Shown in pieces: positions 57,502 to 64,000 of a DNA stretch of 64,000 nucleotides (positions within the stretch are counted from its first letter, which is position 1; every line of letters begins with the position of its first letter). A program made the position numbers and the translations under genes. The notes under the pieces are model-generated. The model made no database searches. It was not told where the DNA came from and saw nothing but the letters and a program-made list of their open reading frames with translations. This DNA comes from Pseudoalteromonas xiamenensis (GTDB lineage: Bacteria; Pseudomonadota; Gammaproteobacteria; Enterobacterales; Alteromonadaceae): positions 2,560,001-2,624,000 of the forward strand of contig NZ_CP099917.1 of NCBI RefSeq assembly GCF_030994125.1, in the 5' to 3' direction.

Positions 57502-58026
57502 GTGTTACTACGAGATATATTTGGACTTACATTAGGTGCATTGATCGTTTGGGGCTTTCTCATGGCTTTCCTTATAAATGTATTGATGCACTTCACTACC
57601 AAGCATAAATTGATGCCAACAATAGTTACCTCATTTTATGTTTTTCTTTCCTATTTTATTTCTGATGATTTAGCTTCACTTACGGTTCAACCAAATGCTT
57701 ATCTCAACTGGGCTATTTTCGATTTGGTAACGATTACGCTCATCTTCACTACCTTAAAAGTAGCCAAATTGCCTTTTAATACAGCTTCGTATTATGTTTT
57801 TGGTGGATTGAGCATTAGCACATTACTTTATTTAAGCATGCATATTGATGTCGATATTTACAGTAATAGAACACCTTGGATACTGTGGGATATATTTGGT
57901 TATGGAGGAACTCTGGTCGATCTGATGATGATTACTGTTCTAATCTTGAATCGTGATATTTTGCAACTAGGGCGACTTTTTAATCGTGGCTCCAAGCCAA
58001 ACCCAATAGAGCTAAGTGCCAAATAA
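57502..58026 (+). CDS. uncharacterised multi-pass membrane protein of the small-peptide cassette
   Basis: 174 residues with about five hydrophobic spans (near 8-30, 38-54, 67-86, 96-114 and 130-150) and a polar, basic C-terminal tail. No family motif recognised. The start is taken as GTG 57502, two bases after the small-peptide stop; ATG 57562 (MAFLINVLMHF) is the alternative and would lose most of the first span. Close coupling to the peptide gene suggests an immunity, export or receptor role, which is inference only. A strong terminator follows. Confidence 0.65.
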   Translation: MLLRDIFGLTLGALIVWGFLMAFLINVLMHFTTKHKLMPTIVTSFYVFLSYFISDDLASLTVQPNAYLNWAIFDLVTITLIFTTLKVAKLPFNTASYYVFGGLSISTLLYLSMHIDVDIYSNRTPWILWDIFGYGGTLVDLMMITVLILNRDILQLGRLFNRGSKPNPIELSAK

Positions 58027-58050
58027 ATCGTAGTAAGAGCTATTCGAGAA

Positions 58051-58074
58051 AAAGGAGCTTAACGCTCCTTTTTT
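58051..58074. terminator. bidirectional terminator between the cassette and the S9 peptidase gene
   Basis: AAAGGAGC TTAAC GCTCCTTT hairpin with A5 on the left and T6 on the right. Confidence 0.9.
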
Positions 58075-58149
58075 ATTTCTGTTCAACCACGTTGTTTCCG
58101 GTGGTTGATGCTCTACTTTACTAGAAGTGACGAGCACCAAATGTCGACA

Positions 58150-60912
58150 TTACTCCTCAATAAAAGGAATTCCTTTTTGCATCCACTCAGGTGCCGGTTT
58201 GCCTTTTAGGTGATGATCAAAATATTCCATCATTCGAATCGAGAAATCGACCTGATTTGGAAACTTTTTCAAGTGATGTGGCTCGTCTTCGTATTCTAGG
58301 AAGATAGCATCTTTACCTGCTCTTCGAAGCGCTAGATAGTACTGTACGCCCTCATTGTATGGCACAGCGTCATCTTTATTGCCAAACATGATCAAAATAG
58401 GCGTTTCGACTTTATCAGCGAAAAAGACAGGGGAGTTTTCAATGTATAGTTCTGGCGCTTCATAAAGCGCTTTACCTATGCGGCTTTGGCCTGTTTCATA
58501 TTGGAATTGACGCGCAAGACCCGAACCTAAACGAATGCCGCTGTAGGCCGAAGTCATATTAGATACAGGCGCACCAGAAATCACGGCTTTAAACATATTT
58601 GTTTGGGTGATCATGAACGCACTTTGATAACCGGCCCAAGAGTGACCTTGCAAGCCGATATTATTCGGATCGGCAACACCAATGTCGATCAGTTTTTGTG
58701 CGGCATTCATCATCGTTTTTGTTGCAGATTTGCCGGGATGACCGATTTCAAAACGAATATCAGGTAGGAATACCGCATAGCCATTTGAGGTGAACATGGG
58801 CAAATTAGGTCGATGATTCAGCTCCATTTTAGGAAAGTCATAACGACGCTGCGTCATATAACGATAGAAGTAAATGACGACAGGGACTTTCTGGCCAGCT
58901 TGATACCCTGCTGGTTTAATTAATACGCCTTGTAAGTCTTCACCATCATATCCTTTATATTGAACTAATTCGGGCTTTCCGCCCCAAGCGAAATCATTCA
59001 GTTGTGGATTGACAGCCGTTACTTTCTGTGACTTTTTAAATGTCGATGTGGTTTGCCAAAGATCGGGAAATTCTTGGTAGCTTTGTTTGGTGAAGATGAG
59101 CTTATCGTGTTGCTTTGCTTTGGCAATCAAATCAAATCGAGCTTCGCCATCAAGGACTTGCGTCACTTTTTTGGTTTCAAGATTGAGCGTCGCGATGCCA
59201 CTTTCTTTCGTTTTTAGATTGAAGGTTTGTAAGAGCAATGTATCGGTTGACGAAAAGCCTTGCCACTGTTTATCCAACGTCACCACTCGGTATATGGTGT
59301 CAGTTGGTTTACCTTGTGTCAGTGGTGTCGCGCGGAGCGTTTTGGTGTCAAATGACCAAATATCATATTTGCTGTACACCAAAACTTGGCTTTCATCGAG
59401 ATTCCAGCCCGCAATACCTTGGCCTGGTTGCTCGCTCGGATAGTCGTGTTTATCATCTGCAAAAAGCACATTTTGAACGGCCCGAGTGAGTGGTTTTACT
59501 TTTTGCGAAGGTAAATCTTTGAACCAATATTCACCGTCATTAAAATAGACGGCAAAGTGGCCGGCAGGGGAAACGCTAGGCACAAAACGACTTTTCTTGA
59601 CAACTATCTGACTTTTTCCTGATGAAATATCGAGGCTATAGTAGTCGCTGTAAAAACCATTGTAGGTGATTTGACTCAGGTATGCAGAGTCATCATTTGC
59701 TAGCAGCGTCGTTGCTTCCGTGTTTAGCGTAAGATTTGGCAAACTCGGTGTGGTGAGCTGAACGACTTTGTCGCTCGCAAGATGATAAACCGCTTGATAT
59801 TGCTTGTGCTTGTTTTCTTTGTTCCATTGATTGATTTCACGCGGCTTTATTTCAGCATCGTTTGGATGCCACACTTTAAGCCCCTTTTGGGCTCGAATCG
59901 TGTCAAAGTCGGTAAGAGAGTTTGCGTCTTTATATTTGAGTTCCGGTGCTTTAGCGGCTAAAAACGGGCTATTACCAAAATATAAACGCTCACCTTTTTC
60001 AGACCACTGAAGTTTCGCCGTTTTGGCGCTGAACCAGCCATCTTGGTTTGGTATTGTACTTAATTGCGTTTTATCCGCATCCCATAAGCGAATGTGGTAA
60101 TCGCGACGACGGCTGTCTTCGTTTACATAGTTACCCTCACTAAATGCAACCAGCGCCTTAGTTGGATGCCAACTAAAGGTGGACACGGTAATACCCGGCT
60201 CGCTCAGTAGATTCACCGCCTCATTTTCTTGGAAATTGCGAAAGCTAATTCGGTTGTCTTTGCCATTGTCCGAACCAACTTGCCAAATTAATCCAAAATT
60301 CGAAACCGCATAACTGTTCACCGAATCAAAAGTGACTTCTTTTAGGTCGCTGAGGCTAACCAGTATCAACGGCAGCAACGTGTCTTTTTTATCGGCTTTG
60401 ATTGCATTGTCGTCTTTGTCGCTTTCTTGAGGCGCTTCTTTCGCTGTTTCTTTCTTTTTATCAACGTCTTTACGATAGGCCAACCACAGCCCATCATCAG
60501 ACAATTGGTAATCTTTCACGTCAGTAAACTCGGTTTGTTCACCCGTTTTTGCGTGTACTAGCACTAAATTCTTTTTAAGTTTTTTCCGGTCGGATTTTTT
60601 CGTTGTTTCTGTTTTGAGTAAATCGGCATCCTGTGTAAATGCGACCCAAGTTGCTGACTTATTGATAACGGGTTTAGAACCTCGTGGTACAGATGCAAGT
60701 AACGCATTTGTTTCTAATTGATAAACCAAACCTGTCGGGTCGCCGCGGTAGGGCTTTGCACTGGTTACGAGCAACTGACCATCCTCTGAAAGCAGGGTAT
60801 TATTGGTTTGTTTGAAGTCAAAAACGTCTTTGAAAGACAAAGGTTTGCTGGCAAAGCTAAGGGTTGGTGCGCTGAGCAATGTCGCAAACAGAAGTGAGTG
60901 GGTAACTTTCAT
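58150..60912 (-). CDS. secreted S9 family prolyl oligopeptidase-type peptidase
   Basis: 920 residues. A signal peptide at 1-21 (ending LSFA) is followed by a long beta-propeller-like region (about 22-630) with a Lys/Asp-rich insertion near 110-170 (EAPQESDKDDNAIKADKKD). The C-terminal alpha/beta hydrolase has the nucleophile S758 in GLQGHSWAGYQSAF, the Asp in MFGNKDDAVPYNEG and the His in YEDEPHHLKKFPN. Probably a periplasmic or exported exopeptidase. Peptidase activity is likely; specificity is not predictable. Confidence 0.92.
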   Translation of the reverse strand: MKVTHSLLFATLLSAPTLSFASKPLSFKDVFDFKQTNNTLLSEDGQLLVTSAKPYRGDPTGLVYQLETNALLASVPRGSKPVINKSATWVAFTQDADLLKTETTKKSDRKKLKKNLVLVHAKTGEQTEFTDVKDYQLSDDGLWLAYRKDVDKKKETAKEAPQESDKDDNAIKADKKDTLLPLILVSLSDLKEVTFDSVNSYAVSNFGLIWQVGSDNGKDNRISFRNFQENEAVNLLSEPGITVSTFSWHPTKALVAFSEGNYVNEDSRRRDYHIRLWDADKTQLSTIPNQDGWFSAKTAKLQWSEKGERLYFGNSPFLAAKAPELKYKDANSLTDFDTIRAQKGLKVWHPNDAEIKPREINQWNKENKHKQYQAVYHLASDKVVQLTTPSLPNLTLNTEATTLLANDDSAYLSQITYNGFYSDYYSLDISSGKSQIVVKKSRFVPSVSPAGHFAVYFNDGEYWFKDLPSQKVKPLTRAVQNVLFADDKHDYPSEQPGQGIAGWNLDESQVLVYSKYDIWSFDTKTLRATPLTQGKPTDTIYRVVTLDKQWQGFSSTDTLLLQTFNLKTKESGIATLNLETKKVTQVLDGEARFDLIAKAKQHDKLIFTKQSYQEFPDLWQTTSTFKKSQKVTAVNPQLNDFAWGGKPELVQYKGYDGEDLQGVLIKPAGYQAGQKVPVVIYFYRYMTQRRYDFPKMELNHRPNLPMFTSNGYAVFLPDIRFEIGHPGKSATKTMMNAAQKLIDIGVADPNNIGLQGHSWAGYQSAFMITQTNMFKAVISGAPVSNMTSAYSGIRLGSGLARQFQYETGQSRIGKALYEAPELYIENSPVFFADKVETPILIMFGNKDDAVPYNEGVQYYLALRRAGKDAIFLEYEDEPHHLKKFPNQVDFSIRMMEYFDHHLKGKPAPEWMQKGIPFIEE

Positions 60913-61009
60913 TGCGTGATTCTTTTATTTATTTGAACATTATTTTTAGCATGAACCAATCTGAGCGCAAATTTGCTTGCGATAAGTCTCCGATTATTCG
61001 GGCCGATAA

Positions 61010-61034
61010 ATAAAAACGGCCGCAATGGCGGCCG
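61010..61034 (-). terminator. terminator of speE
   Basis: On the minus strand CGGCCGCC ATT GCGGCCG is followed by TTTTTATTTAT. Confidence 0.85.
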
Positions 61035-61054
61035 AGTGATTTGTCTAAGCGTGC

Positions 61055-61918
61055 TTATTTCTTCTCAAAAGCACGTTTCATAAAGTTTGGCGTTGCAAGC
61101 GCACCTTTGTGGATACCTGAATTATAGTATTCGGTTTGGAACGTTGCAGCGTTGACTTCCTCTTCACGGAAACCATTAAAGGCTTCGCCTTTTCGAGCCA
61201 TTGTTGCAGACCACAGGCCACTTGGATAAATAGGTTGTGGGAAAGGCATCGTGATAAGATCAGCAAAACCGACTTCAAGCATCGCATCACGCATTTCACA
61301 TAGAAGAGGCATGTGCATCAGTGGCGATTCACTTTGTTGGATCATGATGCCACCAGGGCGAAGCGCAGCCAAGCAGCTTTTGTAAAACGCGTGGTTAAAC
61401 AAGCCTTCACCTGGGCCTACCGGATCAGTACCGTCGACGATAACCACATCGATTGATTCAGGCGCCGCTTCTTTCATGTACTTGATGCCATCATCGAACA
61501 TCACGGTTGCGCGCGGATCGTTGTTCGACTCACACAACTCAGGAAAGTACTTAAGTGACATCTCAGTGACAACCTCATCGATGTCAATTTGCGTTACCGT
61601 TTCGACACCTGGGTGCTTAAGAACTTCACGTAATGTGCCACAGTCGCCACCACCAATGATGACGACATTTTTAGGCGCTGGGTGCGAGAAAAGCGCTGGG
61701 TGGCTCATCATTTCGTGATAAAAAAAGTTTTCGCGGGTACTGACCATCGTGCAACCATCGATAATCATTAAGTTGCCAAAGTCAGTTGTTTCAAACATTT
61801 CAACAAGTTGAAATGGAGACTGTTTTTCGTCTAATTTACGTTTAACACGCAGTGAAAATGCACTGCCATCTCTGTCACTGATTTCAGTAAACCAACGGTT
61901 TGCTTCTAAGTTTGCCAT
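61055..61918 (-). CDS. speE: spermidine synthase SpeE
   Basis: 287-residue aminopropyltransferase that makes spermidine from putrescine and decarboxylated SAM. NRWFTEISDRDGSAFSLRVK at the N-terminus, VVIIGGGDCGTLREVLKH for cofactor binding, and the catalytic VIVDGTDPVGPGEGLFN motif. I take ATG 61918, which gives the standard length; the frame continues open to a TTG at 61981 without a ribosome site. No Shine-Dalgarno is obvious at 61918 either. speD is not adjacent. Confidence 0.93.
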   Translation of the reverse strand: MANLEANRWFTEISDRDGSAFSLRVKRKLDEKQSPFQLVEMFETTDFGNLMIIDGCTMVSTRENFFYHEMMSHPALFSHPAPKNVVIIGGGDCGTLREVLKHPGVETVTQIDIDEVVTEMSLKYFPELCESNNDPRATVMFDDGIKYMKEAAPESIDVVIVDGTDPVGPGEGLFNHAFYKSCLAALRPGGIMIQQSESPLMHMPLLCEMRDAMLEVGFADLITMPFPQPIYPSGLWSATMARKGEAFNGFREEEVNAATFQTEYYNSGIHKGALATPNFMKRAFEKK

Positions 61919-62156
61919 GTCGTCAATCACACTAAATAAAGAATAATGGGAAATTGTGCCAGCCAGAGGCGATGAGCTCAATCAATTTTAGCCAAGCAAG
62001 GGCAATTTGTCTTGGTGAATGCCAAAGCGCAAAGTGCTTAGACCTCGGATTTTAGGTCATATCCACAGATAGGTGACGTTTTCTTGTAGAGTTTAATGAT
62101 AATATAGTGAACGAAATGTGATTGGTCGCATCCGTTTGGTAAAAAAAGGAGAATCA

Positions 62157-63050
62157 ATGTCGTTTATTCGCGCAGTGTTGGGATTGGTGTTGTATTTTGT
62201 GAATACCGTCGTGTGGTGTATTCCTATTTTCCTATGTGGCTTCTTAAAGCTCATTCCTATCAAACCATGGCAAACCATGGTGAGTGCGATAGCCAAGTCC
62301 TGTGCTAGCTTCTGGGTTGCATGTAACAACCTGAATCAATCGCTTCTGATCCCGACTAAGTTTAACGTAAGTAAGGTGCCAGAACTCAAATACAAAGATT
62401 GGTATCTCGTTATTGCCAATCACCAAAGCTGGGTTGATATTCTGGTGTTGCAGCGAGTTTTGCATCGTCGTATCCCGTTTCTTAATTTCTTTTTGAAAAA
62501 AGAGCTTATTTATGTACCTTTGTTGGGACTTGCTTGGTGGGCATTGGATTTTCCATTTATGGCACGAAGTTCCAAAAGCCAAATAAAGAAAAACCCAAAA
62601 CTAAAAGGCAAAGATTTAGAGACCACGAAAAAGGCCTGTGAGAAATTTAAAACAATGCCCGTTAGCATCGTTAATTTTGTTGAAGGGACTCGGTACACGG
62701 AACAAAAGCATGCAAGACAGAACAGCCCATTTCAACATTTATTGAAACCCAAAGCAGGCGGAGTGGCTTTTGTTATGGAGGCGATGGGAGAACAAATTAA
62801 GAAGGTGGTAAATGTCACTTTACACTACCCAAAAGGTCGTCCTACGTTTATGGATTTCGTGTCAGGGCACGTACCTCAAATCGATGTTCAGGTAGAGGTC
62901 ATGCCTGCTGGGGATAATTGGTGCGGCGATTATTCAAGCGATAATGAATTTAGGGTAAAGTTTCAGGCGGAACTCAACCGAGTTTGGCTACAAAAAGACC
63001 AGCAATTGGTTGAGCTTCACAACCGTTCTGAACATGTTGAGAGGGTGTAG
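62157..63050 (+). CDS. YihG-like 1-acylglycerol-3-phosphate acyltransferase, copy 1
   Basis: 297-residue inner-membrane PlsC-family acyltransferase. The catalytic motif is NHQSWVD (H-x4-D), the glycerophosphate motif is NFVEGTRYT, and there is an N-terminal TM segment (about 5-35). KKNPKLKGKDLETTKKAC and SPFQHLLKPKAGG are typical of the YihG/LCLAT branch rather than PlsC. AAGGAGA precedes ATG 62157. Followed by a paralogue starting two bases after its stop. Confidence 0.9.
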   Translation: MSFIRAVLGLVLYFVNTVVWCIPIFLCGFLKLIPIKPWQTMVSAIAKSCASFWVACNNLNQSLLIPTKFNVSKVPELKYKDWYLVIANHQSWVDILVLQRVLHRRIPFLNFFLKKELIYVPLLGLAWWALDFPFMARSSKSQIKKNPKLKGKDLETTKKACEKFKTMPVSIVNFVEGTRYTEQKHARQNSPFQHLLKPKAGGVAFVMEAMGEQIKKVVNVTLHYPKGRPTFMDFVSGHVPQIDVQVEVMPAGDNWCGDYSSDNEFRVKFQAELNRVWLQKDQQLVELHNRSEHVERV

Positions 63051-63051
63051 A

Positions 63052-63972
63052 ATGTTAAAGCGAGTCTTACCTAATTGGTTTGTTGGTCTGATTGCTACGA
63101 CCTTTTTATTGGGCAACACGCTATTGTGGGGCCTGCTGATTTTATGTTTGGGCGTTATTAAACTTATCTTCCCAATGCAGCTGATCACGCTCTTACTGAA
63201 CTGGAGTTACCGTAATTGGTGTCGTGGTAACGCCATTTCATTGCAGATTGGGTGTGAGCACGTTCAGCTACATGTGTCGGGAGAGATCTCGGATAAAGGT
63301 TGGTACTTACTTGTTTCAAACCATTTAAGTTGGTTAGACATTGTTGTTTTGAGTGCTCTTGACCGACTACCTGCTCCAAAGTTTTTCTTAAAAGATGAAT
63401 TGAAATATGTGCCGATTATTGGCTCTGGGGCTTGGGCTCTAGGTATGCCTTTTATGAAGCGAGCGACCAAAGCGCAAATTGCCAAAAATCCTAAGCTGAA
63501 AGGGATGGACGTGGCGCGCACGAAAGCGAGTTGTCGCGCATTTCGTGATTACCCAACGACCATTATTAATTTTGTCGAAGGCACACGTTTTACAAAGCAA
63601 AAGCAAGCAAAACAATTAAGCCCATTTCGTCATTTGTTGAAGCCGAAGGCTGGCGGTACTGCGTTCGCCCTCGAAGTGCTGTCTGAGCAATTGGATGCGA
63701 TTCTAAATACTACCTTAGTTTATGACACTCCCGATATTCACATCTGCCGAAGCTTTATGCAGGGTCGTTTAAAAGGGGTCTATGTGGATATAGAAGTGAA
63801 TGCGATGAGTTCTGTGCCACTGGGAAATTATCAAGACGACAAGGCGTATCGTGTGGAATTCCAACAATACGTGAATCGCCTTTGGCAGGGGAAAGACGAT
63901 CGGATTGGCAGTTATGAACCAACGTTGCAATTCAAATCGATTACACTCCATGAGGAAATCAATTCTTTATGA
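63052..63972 (+). CDS. YihG-like 1-acylglycerol-3-phosphate acyltransferase, copy 2
   Basis: 306 residues, clearly a paralogue of the preceding gene: NHLSWLD, INFVEGTRFT, AKNPKLKGMDVARTKASC and SPFRHLLKPKAGG align motif by motif. N-terminal TM at about 10-40. GAGGG lies eight bases before ATG 63052. The stop overlaps the next start (TGATG), so a third gene continues the unit. Confidence 0.9.
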   Translation: MLKRVLPNWFVGLIATTFLLGNTLLWGLLILCLGVIKLIFPMQLITLLLNWSYRNWCRGNAISLQIGCEHVQLHVSGEISDKGWYLLVSNHLSWLDIVVLSALDRLPAPKFFLKDELKYVPIIGSGAWALGMPFMKRATKAQIAKNPKLKGMDVARTKASCRAFRDYPTTIINFVEGTRFTKQKQAKQLSPFRHLLKPKAGGTAFALEVLSEQLDAILNTTLVYDTPDIHICRSFMQGRLKGVYVDIEVNAMSSVPLGNYQDDKAYRVEFQQYVNRLWQGKDDRIGSYEPTLQFKSITLHEEINSL

Positions 63973-64000
63973 TGTCTACTTCATTGCAAGCCGCGCTTCA
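63972..64000 (+). CDS. start of a further gene, cut by the window end
   Basis: ATG at 63972 shares one base with the preceding stop and opens MSTSLQAAL. Only nine codons are visible, so no function can be given; coupling suggests the same operon as the acyltransferases. Confidence 0.5.

Overview
The window looks like a chromosomal segment of a marine gammaproteobacterium of the order Alteromonadales; Pseudoalteromonas or a close relative is my best guess. The reasons are the gene families present: a PanP-type decarboxylase, a secreted S8 protease with two C-terminal PPC domains, S46 and S9 exopeptidases, an ArgP/ArgO pair and a compact argCBFGH operon divergent from argE. No database search was possible, so the taxonomic call is inference.

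Layout. Positions 1-3119 are the end of an rRNA operon: 23S with only its first few bases missing, then 5S, two terminators and a decayed partial 5S copy. From 3608 to 7938 runs a tightly packed operon: mpl, ubiX, an ABC-2 exporter (yadG/yadH-like) and a TrmB-like methyltransferase, each junction sharing one base. Next come a catalytically degenerate GGDEF-EAL protein (minus strand), panP, a GAF-GGDEF diguanylate cyclase, a DUF1275 membrane protein, gorA, prlC with a sigma-32-like promoter, a response regulator, rsmJ, a chemoreceptor, the S8 protease and a YhiN-type flavoprotein.

Positions 25338-34122 form an accessory island. It holds a type IC-like restriction-modification operon read hsdR-hsdS-prrC-hsdM on the minus strand, an excisionase-like HTH gene, a solitary TnsA-type nuclease domain and an IS3-family transposase fragment. 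The prrC gene encodes a PrrC-family tRNA anticodon nuclease, a suicide defence expected to be held latent by the restriction complex. This is the most biologically striking part of the window.

Positions 34123-50187 are mixed core and accessory genes: LysR/YeiH, VF530/PhyH, a frameshifted PstS-like gene beside a porin, a GNAT enzyme, an NADPH-FMN reductase with a divergent LysR, an S46 peptidase, a thiopurine methyltransferase, a KdpDE-like two-component system joined to trkH, argP/argO and a degenerate tyrosine recombinase. Positions 50335-57045 are arginine biosynthesis, argE divergent from argCBFGH, with an ARG box between them. Positions 57294-58026 hold a small cassette: a tiny upstream ORF, a 55-residue peptide with a double-glycine-like leader and a multi-pass membrane protein. 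The window ends with an S9 peptidase, speE and two tandem YihG-like acyltransferases.
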